Assembly (NCBI RefSeq): GCF_000013645.1
Contig: NC_007951.1
Location: forward strand, 992,001-1,056,000
Length of the DNA stretch: 64,000 bases
Source of the DNA: Paraburkholderia xenovorans LB400
GTDB taxonomy: Bacteria > Pseudomonadota > Gammaproteobacteria > Burkholderiales > Burkholderiaceae
Direction: 5' to 3'
Shown: one piece after another, positions 8,637 through 18,050 of the stretch
Position numbering within the stretch: position 1 is the first letter of the stretch
Layout of the letters: each line of letters starts with the position of its first letter
The notes under the pieces: generated by a model
Database searches by the model: none
What the model was told of the DNA's origin: nothing
The model's input: only the letters and a program-made list of their open reading frames with translations
Translations under genes and position numbers: made by a program

Positions 8637-9764
8637 ATGTGGGACTACATCAAATACTATTTTGCGCCCCTCGTACAGGCACTGGCGATCTGGGGGTTTT
8701 ATAAGGGTGGCGATTTCACGTGGATTGCGATCGGTGCGTTTCCGGCGATCGCAGTTTTCGACGCGTTGCTGCCATTCGATCTTTCCAAACGCAGGATGAA
8801 GAGTCACTTCTGGGCCTATTTACCCGTCTGGATTTCGGCACTTCTGTTGCCGGTCATGTATTTCGTTTTTGCGTGGTCAGTCGGTCATCATCTGAGCGCC
8901 TGGCAGCTGGCCGGTGGTGTCGCGGGGCTCGCGTGGCTGTCGGTGGTGCCGGGTGTTCCGGCGACCCACGAACTGTATCACTCGCGTGGGCGCCTGGCGC
9001 GATTTGCCGGACGCTACGGGCAGATTGCATTTCTCGACACCATGCGAATGGAAGTCCATGTGGTGGGTCACCACCGGGATGTCGGCACTGCCGAGGATTG
9101 TGACACCGCGCGCCGCGGTACAAACCTGTACAGCTTCGTCGCGCGGTCCATGCTCGAGTCGACGAGGCTCGAATTGAAGCTGGATTCCGATACGTTGCAA
9201 AAGCGGGGGTACTCGCGCTGGTCGATCCGGCATTCGCTCTGGCGAGCTATTCTGGCCGTCGTCGTGTTCCTTGGAATCATCTACGCAATCGGTGGCATCA
9301 AGGCAGCGGGATTGTGCCTGATCGCGATGGTGATCGCGCGGTTCTGGGTTGAGGCATTCAACTATTACCAGCACTTTGGACAGGTTCGGGTAGTCGGCAC
9401 ACCCATCGAGAAGCGGCATGTCTGGAATCACTACGGCACGCTCTCCCGCCTCTATGCGTTCGAAATTACCAATCACGCTGACCATCATCTCAATTCCTAT
9501 ATTCCGTACTACAAGCTGGTACCGGACAGGCAGGCGATCATCATGCCCAGCATCATCGTCTGCTTCCTTTCGGGCTTCGTTCCCTCGCTGTGGTACGGCC
9601 GGATCATCAAACCCGCCTTGCGCCGTTGGGATAACGAATATGCCTCGCAAGCGGAGCGACGTCTGGCCATGGAGCAAAACCGGAGTGCGGGTTGGGATGA
9701 CTGGTTCGAAGAGCCGCCGAGCAAACCCGGCAAGCCGAGCACGACAGCCTGGGCCGGAAGCTGA
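8637..9764 (+). CDS. cymAa: Membrane di-iron hydroxylase, probable p-cymene monooxygenase CymAa
   Basis: A 375-residue integral membrane hydroxylase of the AlkB/XylM family. It is predicted to hydroxylate the methyl group of p-cymene with electrons from the reductase encoded downstream. The histidine boxes are visible: HELYH (111-115), HVVGHH (141-146), NYYQHFG (242-248) and NHADHH (279-284). Hydrophobic segments lie before and between them. The start at 8637 is preferred over the in-frame ATG at 8622 because GAGGAGA lies just before it. Length agrees with XylM/CymAa proteins. Xylene or other alkylbenzenes remain possible substrates. Confidence 0.86.
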   Translation: MWDYIKYYFAPLVQALAIWGFYKGGDFTWIAIGAFPAIAVFDALLPFDLSKRRMKSHFWAYLPVWISALLLPVMYFVFAWSVGHHLSAWQLAGGVAGLAWLSVVPGVPATHELYHSRGRLARFAGRYGQIAFLDTMRMEVHVVGHHRDVGTAEDCDTARRGTNLYSFVARSMLESTRLELKLDSDTLQKRGYSRWSIRHSLWRAILAVVVFLGIIYAIGGIKAAGLCLIAMVIARFWVEAFNYYQHFGQVRVVGTPIEKRHVWNHYGTLSRLYAFEITNHADHHLNSYIPYYKLVPDRQAIIMPSIIVCFLSGFVPSLWYGRIIKPALRRWDNEYASQAERRLAMEQNRSAGWDDWFEEPPSKPGKPSTTAWAGS

Positions 9765-9787
9765 CCGCGTACTGAAGGGAGACCTCT

Positions 9788-10324
9788 GTGACTACAAACG
9801 CAAGCGTCATGCGGAGCGAGATGCGCGAGATCCAGCGTCACATGATCGGGCACGGCATGCTGATTCTTCTGGTCGGGATGCTGGCCGGGATCGGCTTGCT
9901 GATCAGCCTGATCGGCGGGCTGGAGATCTGGCCCGGCAATATCCTGGCGGTGCACCTGCCTGGCAACGGCGGTGGCTGGGTCCGCTTTCATATCGGACAA
10001 TTTCTTAACGCTTTCCTAGTCGTGCTGGTCGCGCTGGTATTCCCCGTGCTTGGCATCGAGCCCAGGCTCGCCCGACGTCTCGGATTGCTGATCGTCGGGA
10101 CGGGCTGGGCGAATACGCTCTTTTATGCGGCGGCCCTGTTTGCACCAAACCGCGCGCTCACCTTCGGGAGCAACCGCCTGGGGGATGCGAACCTCGCTTC
10201 CCTCATTGGACTTGTCCCTGGTCTGGTATTCGCCGTCATTTCCATCGTCGTGGTTGTCGTATTAGCTGGACAGTCATTTCGACGTCTGGCATGGCCAGCG
10301 ACACAGAATATTAGTGGTGTTTGA
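9788..10324 (+). CDS. Styrene-oxide-isomerase-like membrane protein
   Basis: A 178-residue protein with four predicted membrane helices (about 22-45, 70-90, 96-118, 138-162). It resembles styrene oxide isomerase (StyC), the heme-b membrane enzyme that turns aryl epoxides into aldehydes. H68, N74, N109 and Y113 keep the spacing of the StyC heme-ligand His and active-site Asn/Tyr as I recall them, in WVRFHIGQFLN and GWANTLFY. APNRALTFGSN also matches the family. It starts with GTG after an AGGGAGA site, and its stop overlaps the reductase ATG as TGATG. The likeness comes from memory, not a search. An epoxide from an isopropenyl or vinyl side chain would be a logical substrate. Confidence 0.72.
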   Translation: MTTNASVMRSEMREIQRHMIGHGMLILLVGMLAGIGLLISLIGGLEIWPGNILAVHLPGNGGGWVRFHIGQFLNAFLVVLVALVFPVLGIEPRLARRLGLLIVGTGWANTLFYAAALFAPNRALTFGSNRLGDANLASLIGLVPGLVFAVISIVVVVVLAGQSFRRLAWPATQNISGV

Positions 10325-11373
10325 TGCGAGACTTCCTGAAATCCGCTTTTGGCAGATCGAAGCCAAAGCAGCTCCGAATCCTGCCCCAGGACGTGACGAT
10401 CGAGATCGGGCAAGGGCAGACGCTGCTTGAAGCTGCGCTTGCCAACGGTATTGCCTATCCGCACGATTGCACCGTTGGCACCTGTGCGTCCTGCAAGACC
10501 CGTCTGAAGCAGGGGCGGGTACGCGAAGCAACTCCTTTTGGCTACACGCTCTCAAAGGACGAACTCGACGCAGGATACATCCTTGCCTGCCAGGCGTTTC
10601 CAAAGGACGAACTGACGGTTGTCGAGATTGATTCCTCGGCCGGGGATCTGATGCCTGCCGAGAAATACACCGCCAATATCATCGCGACTGAGCCCCTCAC
10701 GCACGACATCCTGAGAGTGACAGTGCAGACGGATCGGGCAGTCAGCTATGCCGCCGGGCAGTACGCAAATTTACGCAAGGCTGGCGGCGGTCGTGCGCGG
10801 TCGTATTCCTTCGCGAATGCACCTCAGCGCAAGGGCAGGACACTCCTCGAGTTCTATATTCGCAAGGTGCCGGGTGGCGAATTCACCGAATCGCTCTTTG
10901 GAGGGGAACTCAAGGGGGTGTCGCTCGAGATGGAAGCACCGCTGGGCACTTTTCATCTGCGTGCCGGCGATTCCCACATGGTATGCATCGCTGGCGGCAG
11001 TGGTCTCGCGCCGCTGGTCAGCATACTCGAGCATGCGCGAGGCAATCGTATCAAACGCGATTGCACGCTCCTGTTTGGCGCGAGGACCCAGGCTGATCTC
11101 TACCAGCTTGATGCAATCGGGAGCATCGCCAGCAACTGGCAAGGGGACTTCCGTTTTATTCCGGTCCTCTCAGACGAGCCGCTGGACAGTGACTGGAAGG
11201 GGGCAAGAGGGCTGGTCACCGATCATATCGCGCCCGGATTCTGCGAGGGGGGCGAGGGGTACCTGTGTGGTCCGCCTCTCATGATCGACGCCGCCATCGC
11301 AAGCCTCGCGAAGCACGGCATCCCTCTCGAGAAGGTGTTTTACGACAAGTTCACCGATAGCCGTGACCGCTAA
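10324..11373 (+). CDS. cymAb: Ferredoxin-NAD(P)H reductase component CymAb (XylA-like)
   Basis: A 349-residue electron-transfer protein for the membrane hydroxylase. The N-terminal plant-type [2Fe-2S] domain has C49, C54, C57 and C89. It is followed by an FAD domain (RSYSFANAP) and a NAD domain (CIAGGSGLAPLVSILEHA and YLCGPPLMIDAA). This order is that of XylA and CymAb reductases. The ATG overlaps the previous stop (TGATG), so translation is probably coupled to the isomerase-like gene. It acts at the inner face of the cytoplasmic membrane with CymAa. Confidence 0.88.
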   Translation: MRDFLKSAFGRSKPKQLRILPQDVTIEIGQGQTLLEAALANGIAYPHDCTVGTCASCKTRLKQGRVREATPFGYTLSKDELDAGYILACQAFPKDELTVVEIDSSAGDLMPAEKYTANIIATEPLTHDILRVTVQTDRAVSYAAGQYANLRKAGGGRARSYSFANAPQRKGRTLLEFYIRKVPGGEFTESLFGGELKGVSLEMEAPLGTFHLRAGDSHMVCIAGGSGLAPLVSILEHARGNRIKRDCTLLFGARTQADLYQLDAIGSIASNWQGDFRFIPVLSDEPLDSDWKGARGLVTDHIAPGFCEGGEGYLCGPPLMIDAAIASLAKHGIPLEKVFYDKFTDSRDR

Positions 11374-11419
11374 CTAACCGATCTCGACAACAAGAGCGAA
11401 GATCCGGAGGAGACAAGAG

Positions 11420-12802
11420 ATGAAGACGAAATATGTTGCTGTGGCGACAGGGTGCCTCGTTGTTATGCTCTGGGGCGAAAAGGTGTGGGCAACCGATGCA
11501 TTCAATCTGATTGGCCACGGTCCGGTGTCGATCGGCATGGGCGGAACCGCTGCGGCTTACGATATCGGTCCGGCGGGCATGATGTCCAACCCGGCCACGT
11601 TGACGTTCATGCCGGACGGAACCTACTTCCTTATTGGCGCTGATATGGTCTCGGCTGACCTCAAAGTAACCAGCACGGCGACTGGCGAGACGGCAAACTC
11701 GTACAGTCGCGGGAGAAACAACGGTCCGTATTTCGGGCCGGAGTTCGCCTTTGTCTGGCGAAAGGATCGCATTGCGCTGGGCGTCGGGGCCTATGCAACC
11801 GACGGTGTCGGCACGCAGTATGGCACGGACAGTTTCCTGTCTCGCACGGCTACCAACAACGTCGACACTGGGCTGGATGTATTCTCCAGACTGCTTGTCA
11901 TGGACATTCCGTTCTCGGTCGCCTACAAGGTCACTGACAAGCTCACCATCGGCGGATCGATCGATGCGGTATGGACTTCGGTGAACCTAGGCTTGCTGCT
12001 CGATACCACGCAGATCGGTGCGCTCGCTGCGCAAGGCCGTCTTTCCGGTGGACTTGTGCCGGCACTGCTTGGAATACCCCAGCTCTCGGGGGGCTACCTC
12101 AATTTCAATAACGGGAAGATTGCGGGTGGGGCGGCCTCGGCCTGGGGCGTAGGAGGAAGGCTTGGTCTGACCTACGCAGTCAATCCGACGACAAGGGTGG
12201 GTCTTGCTTACCAGTTCAAGACATCGGTGGGCGACCTCTCCGGGCGCTCCACGCTGACTGCGGTGAGTGCAGTGGCCGGCAATATCCCGTTAAGCGGTAC
12301 AGTCAGGCTGCATGATTTCCAGATGCCGGCCACGTTCACGGCCGGTATCAGTCACGACTTTACAGACCGGTTCACGGTTGCAGTCGACTATCAGCGTGTC
12401 TTCTGGTCCGGTGCAATGAAAGACATTCAGGTCGGATTCACGCAGGACGGAACCGGGCAGACGCTGAAGCTCGCGCTGCCGTTCAACTACCGGGACATCA
12501 ACGTCTTTTCGATCGGCGGTCAATACCGGTACAACGAAAGCTGGACGTTTCGCGCGGGCTTCCACTATGCGCAGGAAGCAACGCCAGATGCAGGGTTGAT
12601 GGCGATCCTGCCTGCGACGCCGACGACCAATGTGACCGCAGGCACTTCATATTCGTTTAACCAGAATATGAAGGTGGACATTGCCCTGGCATACGCTTTT
12701 CCCAAGACCCTTACCAACGGCAGTCTTCCGGATACCAGTGTGCCGATCAAAGTCAGGCACTCGCAGATTGCGGCGTCGCTCGCATTTACAAAGCGGTTCT
12801 AG
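11420..12802 (+). CDS. cymD: FadL/TodX-type outer membrane hydrocarbon transporter, CymD-like
   Basis: A 460-residue outer membrane beta-barrel of the FadL/TodX family, expected to let hydrophobic aromatic substrates cross the outer membrane. An N-terminal signal peptide ends near VWA (about residues 1-24). The mature part starts with the family-like segment GHGPVSIGMGGTAAAYDIGP and then SNPATLTFM. The C-terminus ends with a Phe (LAFTKRF), typical of barrel proteins. A GGAGGAG site precedes the ATG. It is the last gene of the upper operon; no acetyl-CoA synthetase (cymE) follows. Confidence 0.85.
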   Translation: MKTKYVAVATGCLVVMLWGEKVWATDAFNLIGHGPVSIGMGGTAAAYDIGPAGMMSNPATLTFMPDGTYFLIGADMVSADLKVTSTATGETANSYSRGRNNGPYFGPEFAFVWRKDRIALGVGAYATDGVGTQYGTDSFLSRTATNNVDTGLDVFSRLLVMDIPFSVAYKVTDKLTIGGSIDAVWTSVNLGLLLDTTQIGALAAQGRLSGGLVPALLGIPQLSGGYLNFNNGKIAGGAASAWGVGGRLGLTYAVNPTTRVGLAYQFKTSVGDLSGRSTLTAVSAVAGNIPLSGTVRLHDFQMPATFTAGISHDFTDRFTVAVDYQRVFWSGAMKDIQVGFTQDGTGQTLKLALPFNYRDINVFSIGGQYRYNESWTFRAGFHYAQEATPDAGLMAILPATPTTNVTAGTSYSFNQNMKVDIALAYAFPKTLTNGSLPDTSVPIKVRHSQIAASLAFTKRF

Positions 12803-13111
12803 GGCTCGTGTCCAGAGTTTCCCGGGGCCGGGGACGTCGATGGGCAGTACTGCTGTGAGCAGAAGTGAAGTTGGCGTCTGGGACGCGATGAGATCTGATG
12901 TTATGCCCTGAGGGATGGCGCATCAGTGGCGCATCGGTGGCGCTGGATTCCCGACACTTTCCGATGCGCTGTACAGGCGGGATGGCGTGCACATGCTGCA
13001 GGGTGCCAGCCGTCGCTGTGAGGTCAGGGAAATCACGGCATGTGCCTGCAGAACAGGCTTTGAGTAGTGCGCATAGTGCTGCGGCGCAGAAGTGAAAAAA
13101 GCTCATGTGGG
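12803..13111. other. Spacer between the cym and cmt operons
   Basis: No gene is recognised in this stretch. It holds short near-tandem repeats of TGGCGCATC near 12917-12940 and no clear terminator with a T-run for cymD. The cmt promoter region follows directly. Confidence 0.5.
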
Positions 13112-13168
13112 TTGACATGAGTAAGGAGCAGCATAAAAATAAATAAACAGACGGGCTAGTCGGTTTGT
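13112..13168 (+). promoter_or_regulatory. cmt promoter with overlapping CymR-type operator
   Basis: TTGACA at 13112-13117 and AAAAAT at 13135-13140 are 17 bases apart, a good sigma-70 layout. Immediately after the -10, 13143-13168 reads ATAAACAGAC-N6-GTCGGTTTGT, a CymR-type operator with two mismatched arm positions. The operator would cover the transcription start, a classic repressor position. The cmtAa ATG is at 13213. Confidence 0.78.
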
Positions 13169-13212
13169 ATTTTTGATGACCGGGACGGGCAATTTAATCA
13201 ACTGGAACGAGA

Positions 13213-14421
13213 ATGGACGAAGGGATCAAAAGGATTGTGATCGCAGGCGCTGGCCAGGCCGGTGCCACAGTTGCGTTTGGCCTGCGACGCGGCGGATTCG
13301 GTGGCGAGATCGCGCTGGTAGGCGATGAAGTGCATCTGCCCTATGAGCGACCCCAGTTGTCGAAGGAGATGCTTCGGCCCGAGTCGGCTGGACACCGTTC
13401 GATCAGGACACGGGCGGAGTTCAATGAGCAACGCATCGAGCTCGTCCTCGGGCGCAGGGTGGTCGCAGTCGATGTTGAACGCCATCAGATCCAGCTGGAT
13501 GACGGGCGTGGGCTTGCTTTTGACCGGCTGGTACTTGCCGGCGGCGTGAGCCCCCGGCAGTTGCCCGGCGGACCTCATGATGCCGCCGCGGTCCGGTATC
13601 TGCGCACCGTCGAAGACGCCAGCGGTCTGTGTGCCGACCTGGAGACCGGGGGGCACGTCGCCATTGTGGGCGGAGGCGTGATTGGGCTGGAAGTCGCAGC
13701 GGCTGCACGTGCCAGGGGCTGCGAGGTCACCGTGATAGAGGCTGCAGATCGTCTGATGTCGCGTAGTGTCGATGACACGGTGTCCCGCTTCCTCGACCGG
13801 GCACATCGAGGCAAGGGTGTGGATATTCGCTACAGGGTGCTTGTCACCGAACTGCGCGACGGCAGATATCTTGAATTGTCCGATGGCAGTACGGTCGCGG
13901 CGGACACCGTCCTGGTGGGGATCGGCGTGACGCCGAACATAGCGGGCTTCGACGCGCTGGGGATTACCGATGCCGCCGGAGTGCGTGTGGATGCATATGG
14001 CCAGACAGCGCTACAGGGCATCTTCGCTACAGGCGATATTGCCTCGCAGAAAAACGAAAACGGATTCGGGCGGATCGAGACCTGGGCGAATGCTCAGGAC
14101 CACGCCCTGAATGTTGCGAGGAACCTGCTGGGCGAGAGGGTTGCGTACGAGTCGCCGGTGTGGTTCTGGTCCGATCAGGGGACGACCAATCTCCAGGTGG
14201 TGGGCAACGCGACACGGGGAAGAAGGATTGTCCGGGGCGATGAGCGCGGAGAAGCCTTCAGTGTTTTCTGGCTGGGCGAAGGCGATCGAGTCACCGGATG
14301 CGCGTCGGTCAATATGCCAAAGGACATGGCGCTCGCACGCCGCTGGGTAAAGCAGGGAAATCGGGTGGATCCGCATCAGCTCGCCGAGCCGGGCACGCCA
14401 TTACGCAATTGTGCGCTTTGA
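13213..14421 (+). CDS. cmtAa: Ferredoxin reductase of p-cumate 2,3-dioxygenase
   Basis: A 402-residue FAD- and NADH-binding reductase that feeds electrons to the Rieske ferredoxin of the p-cumate dioxygenase. The FAD motif [17 protein letters not shown] starts at about residue 6, the NAD motif [17 protein letters not shown] at about 153, and IFATGDIA near 273. These are those of rubredoxin/ferredoxin reductases of ring-hydroxylating systems. It opens the cmt operon directly behind the operator, as in P. putida F1. The stop lies 32 bases before cmtAb. Confidence 0.88.
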   Translation: MDEGIKRIVIAGAGQAGATVAFGLRRGGFGGEIALVGDEVHLPYERPQLSKEMLRPESAGHRSIRTRAEFNEQRIELVLGRRVVAVDVERHQIQLDDGRGLAFDRLVLAGGVSPRQLPGGPHDAAAVRYLRTVEDASGLCADLETGGHVAIVGGGVIGLEVAAAARARGCEVTVIEAADRLMSRSVDDTVSRFLDRAHRGKGVDIRYRVLVTELRDGRYLELSDGSTVAADTVLVGIGVTPNIAGFDALGITDAAGVRVDAYGQTALQGIFATGDIASQKNENGFGRIETWANAQDHALNVARNLLGERVAYESPVWFWSDQGTTNLQVVGNATRGRRIVRGDERGEAFSVFWLGEGDRVTGCASVNMPKDMALARRWVKQGNRVDPHQLAEPGTPLRNCAL

Positions 14422-14453
14422 AGGCACAGGTTCAGAACCACGAGGATAAGACC

Positions 14454-15758
14454 ATGGAGAATGAGTCGAAGTTGGTGGAGGTAGACGAAAAGCACCTCCA
14501 GTTCCGGGTGGCCCGGGAAGCATTCGTCAGTGAGCAGATCCTGTCCGGTGAGTACGAAAAGATCTTCGACCGGTGCTGGCTGTACGTCGGGCACGTGTCC
14601 GAGTTCAGCAAGCCCGGTGATTTCGTCACACGTACCATTGCGCGACGCAACCTGCTCGTAACGATGGGAACGGACAACAGGATCAATGCGTTCTTTAACA
14701 CCTGCCCCCACCGCGGGGCGACGGTTTGTCGGGATCGGGCCGGCAATTCGAAGAACTTCCAGTGCTTCTATCACGGCTGGGTATTCGGCTGCGACGGCAA
14801 CCTCAAGAGCCAGCCGGGCAAGGACCGGTATTGCGCCGACTTCATCGCGAGCGGAGCGGGCAATCTCGTATCCGTACCGCGATTCGACATCTATGCGGGT
14901 TTCTGCTTCGTCAGCTTCAACGCAGAGGTCGAGCCGTTACCCGACTATCTGGCGGGCGCGAAGGAATACCTCGACCTGGTGTCGAGGTATTCCGAGAGTG
15001 GCATGGCGATTTCCAGTGGCACGCAGGAGTACGCGATCCGTGCGAACTGGAAACTGCTGGTGGAAAACAGCGTCGATGGCTACCACGCGGTGAGCACGCA
15101 TGCTACCTACCTCGATTATCTGAAGAACACCAATGGCAGCCTGTCCAGTACGAAACTCGAGGGGACGAGCTACGATCTGGGCAATGGTCACGCGGTGCTC
15201 GAATACACAGCCCCCTGGGGGCGCCCGATTGCTTCGTGGGTACCGCTCTGGGGTGAGCAGGGGAAGAAGGAAATCGACCAGATATATGCCCGCCTTGTCG
15301 AGCTTCATGGCGAGGACATGGCTGATCGTATGGCGCACAAGAACCGGAACCTGCTGATTTTTCCGAACCTTGTCGTCAACGACATCATGGCCATCACGGT
15401 CCGGACGTTCTACCCACAGGCACCGAACTACATGCTGGTCAATGGCTGGTCGCTCGCACCCAGAGAGGAGTCTGAGTGGGCGAAGAAGTTCCGGCTCAGC
15501 AACTTTCTCGAGTTCCTCGGGCCGGGCGGATTCGCCACGCCCGATGACGTCGAGGCGCTGGAGTCCTGCCAGAACGGTTTCAGCAACTATCGGCTGGTGC
15601 CGTGGAGCGACATCTCCAAGGGCATGGGCAAGGCGTCGCCCAACTACGACGACGAACTACAGATGCGCGCGTTCTGGACACGCTGGAATCAGTACATCAG
15701 CGGCTCGCCGTCTCCGCAGGCGACCATCCGCCGGCTCCCGTCAGCAACCGCAGCCTGA
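14454..15758 (+). CDS. cmtAb: p-Cumate 2,3-dioxygenase large (alpha) subunit
   Basis: The 434-residue alpha subunit of a Rieske non-heme iron dioxygenase that adds O2 to the ring of p-cumate to give the cis-2,3-dihydrodiol. The Rieske ligands are C84/H86 and C104/H107 (TCPHRGATV and CFYHGW). Mononuclear iron ligands H211 and H216 lie in [14 protein letters not shown]. The start at 14454 follows GAGGATAAGACC and gives a normal N-terminus. It is followed 10 bases later by the beta subunit. Confidence 0.9.
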   Translation: MENESKLVEVDEKHLQFRVAREAFVSEQILSGEYEKIFDRCWLYVGHVSEFSKPGDFVTRTIARRNLLVTMGTDNRINAFFNTCPHRGATVCRDRAGNSKNFQCFYHGWVFGCDGNLKSQPGKDRYCADFIASGAGNLVSVPRFDIYAGFCFVSFNAEVEPLPDYLAGAKEYLDLVSRYSESGMAISSGTQEYAIRANWKLLVENSVDGYHAVSTHATYLDYLKNTNGSLSSTKLEGTSYDLGNGHAVLEYTAPWGRPIASWVPLWGEQGKKEIDQIYARLVELHGEDMADRMAHKNRNLLIFPNLVVNDIMAITVRTFYPQAPNYMLVNGWSLAPREESEWAKKFRLSNFLEFLGPGGFATPDDVEALESCQNGFSNYRLVPWSDISKGMGKASPNYDDELQMRAFWTRWNQYISGSPSPQATIRRLPSATAA

Positions 15759-15768
15759 GGATACGCAT

Positions 15769-16311
15769 ATGAGCGCCGTTACCATCGGGAAGGACCCCGT
15801 TCGAATCCCGTCTTCCAGCGACTTCGCGGAATACGTGACGAGAACGGACGTAGAAGATCTGCTGTACCACGAGGCAGAACTCCTCGACACCTGGCAGCTG
15901 CACGACTGGCTGTCGCTGTTCACCGCGGATGGCACCTACTACGTGCCGTCGGCCGACCTGCCGCGTGACGCCAGCGCGGATGAGAGCCTCTTCTACATTG
16001 CGGACGATCCGGTCCGATTGCGGGAGCGGGTGATCCGGTTGATGAAGAAGACCGCTCACTCGGAATATCCGCGATCACGTACCCGGCACCTGGTGAGCAA
16101 TATCCGCATTCTGGGTGCGGGTGCGGACGAGATCAAGGTTGCCGCAGCATTTGTGACCTACCGGATGAAATTTGGCAGCAATGATGCATACATAGGCAGT
16201 ACACATTATCGCCTGCGCCGCGTGGATGGCCAGCTGCGTATTGTCGAAAAACGCTGCTTTCTGGATCTCGAAGCGCTTCGCCCGCACGGACGGGTGAGCA
16301 TCATTCTCTGA
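15769..16311 (+). CDS. cmtAc: p-Cumate 2,3-dioxygenase small (beta) subunit
   Basis: A 180-residue beta subunit of a ring-hydroxylating dioxygenase, with the SnoaL/NTF2-like fold of the family. Recognisable parts are the EAELLDTWQLHDWLSLF helix, the DGTYYVP strand, the SRTRHLVSNI segment and the C-terminal EKRCFLDLEALRP. It shapes the alpha3beta3 complex and has no redox centre. An open frame extends upstream, but the start at 15769 follows the alpha stop closely with a GAGG site. Unlike F1 as I recall it, this subunit gene directly follows the alpha subunit gene. Confidence 0.9.
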   Translation: MSAVTIGKDPVRIPSSSDFAEYVTRTDVEDLLYHEAELLDTWQLHDWLSLFTADGTYYVPSADLPRDASADESLFYIADDPVRLRERVIRLMKKTAHSEYPRSRTRHLVSNIRILGAGADEIKVAAAFVTYRMKFGSNDAYIGSTHYRLRRVDGQLRIVEKRCFLDLEALRPHGRVSIIL

Positions 16312-16321
16312 GGGGCTGACC

Positions 16322-17266
16322 ATGGATATTACGCTTCCCTTCCGCTACAGGAAGCTCGGCTATGCCGCGATCAATGTGACTGACCTGGACCGGTCAGTCG
16401 CCTTCTACAGGGACATTGTCGGCCTTGAGCTCATGCAGACCGAGGACGATGTCGCTTATCTGCGATGCAGTCGGGACCATCACAGCATCCTGCTCTGTCA
16501 GGCAGAAGAGCACGGACTCAAGCGTGTTGGTTTCGAACTGGAGCAGGAAAGCGACGTGCGCGCTGCCTTCGACCATTTCGAGCGGCTCGACATGGCGCCG
16601 GTGTGGGTGTCGAAAGAGGAGGCCCGCCAGATGAAACAGGGTCTGGGCTTGCGTGTGCGGGAACGGCACAGCGGCCTGCTGTTCGAGCTGTTCGCGGGCA
16701 ATATGCATGTGGCCCGGCCGTTCGTGCAGACGGTCGCGAAGATCGCACGTATCGGCCATGTGGTGATTGGCGCAGAAAACTTCGAGGCGAGCCGGGATTC
16801 GCTGGTGCGTGATTTCGGCTTCAGGATTTCGGATCTGATCGAAGATCGCATTGTGTTCATGCGGTGCCATCCGAATCCGTTTCACCATACGTTCGCGGTC
16901 GGGCCGGCGAGCAGCAGTCACTTCCATCACGTGAACTTCATGGTGACGGACATCGACGACATCGGCAAGGCGCTCTACCGGATCAGGAAACACGATGTGA
17001 AGGTGGTGTTTGGCCCGGGCAGGCATCCGCCTTCGGACAGCATTTTCTTCTATTTCCTCGATCCGGACGGGATCACCGTGGAGTACAGCTTCGGCATGGA
17101 GGAATTTGCGGAGCACGGTGCGCGGCCGCCACGCTCCATGGAGCCCGTGCCGGAGTCGCTCGATGTCTGGGGCGCGGTGCCGGACGGACAGTTCGGCCGC
17201 AGTGGTCCGATTGAACGGGAAGCGGTCGAAGTTTCCACTCAAAAAATCCAGAAGGTGGTTGGTTAA
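16322..17266 (+). CDS. cmtC: Extradiol dioxygenase, 2,3-dihydroxy-p-cumate 3,4-dioxygenase
   Basis: A 314-residue type I extradiol dioxygenase built of two vicinal-oxygen-chelate modules. It is predicted to cleave the ring of 2,3-dihydroxy-p-cumate to the yellow product HCOMODA. The N-terminal module starts at KLGYAAINVTDLDRSVAFYR. Iron ligands in the second module are likely His of IGHVVIGAENF, His in SSHFHHVNFM and Glu in GITVEYSFGMEEF. It sits between the dioxygenase beta subunit and the dihydrodiol dehydrogenase genes. Confidence 0.87.
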   Translation: MDITLPFRYRKLGYAAINVTDLDRSVAFYRDIVGLELMQTEDDVAYLRCSRDHHSILLCQAEEHGLKRVGFELEQESDVRAAFDHFERLDMAPVWVSKEEARQMKQGLGLRVRERHSGLLFELFAGNMHVARPFVQTVAKIARIGHVVIGAENFEASRDSLVRDFGFRISDLIEDRIVFMRCHPNPFHHTFAVGPASSSHFHHVNFMVTDIDDIGKALYRIRKHDVKVVFGPGRHPPSDSIFFYFLDPDGITVEYSFGMEEFAEHGARPPRSMEPVPESLDVWGAVPDGQFGRSGPIEREAVEVSTQKIQKVVG

Positions 17267-17271
17267 GCGAA

Positions 17272-18042
17272 ATGAAGAAAAAACAGACCAGTCTGGAAGG
17301 GCAGGTTGCGGTGGTCAGTGGTGGCGCTCATGGCATCGGACTGGGCATTGTCGAGCGGCTGCTGCAACTTGGCGCGAAGGTCGTGGCATCGGACATCGAC
17401 AGGGACGGTCTTGCGGTGTCTCGCGAGCGTCTCGCGAAGTCGTTCGGCACTTCGATCGCAGTGCAGGCAGCTGACCTGTCGAAGGAGCGCGGTGCACAGG
17501 CCCTGCATCGTGCGGTGGCCAAACGGTTTGGGCCGGCGCAGATCCTCGTGAACTGCGCAGGTGGTGGTGTGATCCGTCCTTTTCTCGAGCACACGCCCGA
17601 GACGCTCAAGGCGACGATAGACAGGAATCTGTGGACGGTGATCTGGTGCAGCCGCGTATTTCTGCCTGACATGATCGGCGCGAAGTACGGCCGGATCGTG
17701 AACATTGGTGCCGATTCGGTCCGCAACGGCTTGCCCGCACATGCGGGGTACAACGCGGCCAAAGGCGGGATGCATGGGCTCACGACAGGCCTTGCGCGCG
17801 AGTTTGCGCTGAATGGCATTACGGTCAACACCGTGGCGCCATGCGCGGTGAACACCGAAGTCTGGGCGAAGGTGAAGAAGTCGAATCCCAGGCTCGCCCA
17901 GGCGTTCGTGGACGTTATTCCGATGGGGCGCGTGGGTGAAATAGAGGAGGTCGCTTCAATGGTGGGTTACCTGGCATTGCCGGAGGCGGCCTTTGTCACC
18001 GGCCAGGTGATCAGCGTCAATGGTGGCAGTGCGATGTTGTGA
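17272..18042 (+). CDS. cmtB: SDR dihydrodiol dehydrogenase, CmtB-like
   Basis: A 256-residue short-chain dehydrogenase predicted to oxidise 2,3-dihydroxy-2,3-dihydro-p-cumate to the catechol with NAD. The cofactor motif SGGAHGIGLGIVERL lies near residue 16, NCAGGG near 90, and the catalytic Tyr/Lys in AGYNAAKGGMHG. The stop overlaps the region of the following ferredoxin gene start. Substrate assignment comes from the operon. Confidence 0.86.
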   Translation: MKKKQTSLEGQVAVVSGGAHGIGLGIVERLLQLGAKVVASDIDRDGLAVSRERLAKSFGTSIAVQAADLSKERGAQALHRAVAKRFGPAQILVNCAGGGVIRPFLEHTPETLKATIDRNLWTVIWCSRVFLPDMIGAKYGRIVNIGADSVRNGLPAHAGYNAAKGGMHGLTTGLAREFALNGITVNTVAPCAVNTEVWAKVKKSNPRLAQAFVDVIPMGRVGEIEEVASMVGYLALPEAAFVTGQVISVNGGSAML

Positions 18043-18050
18043 GGATGAGG

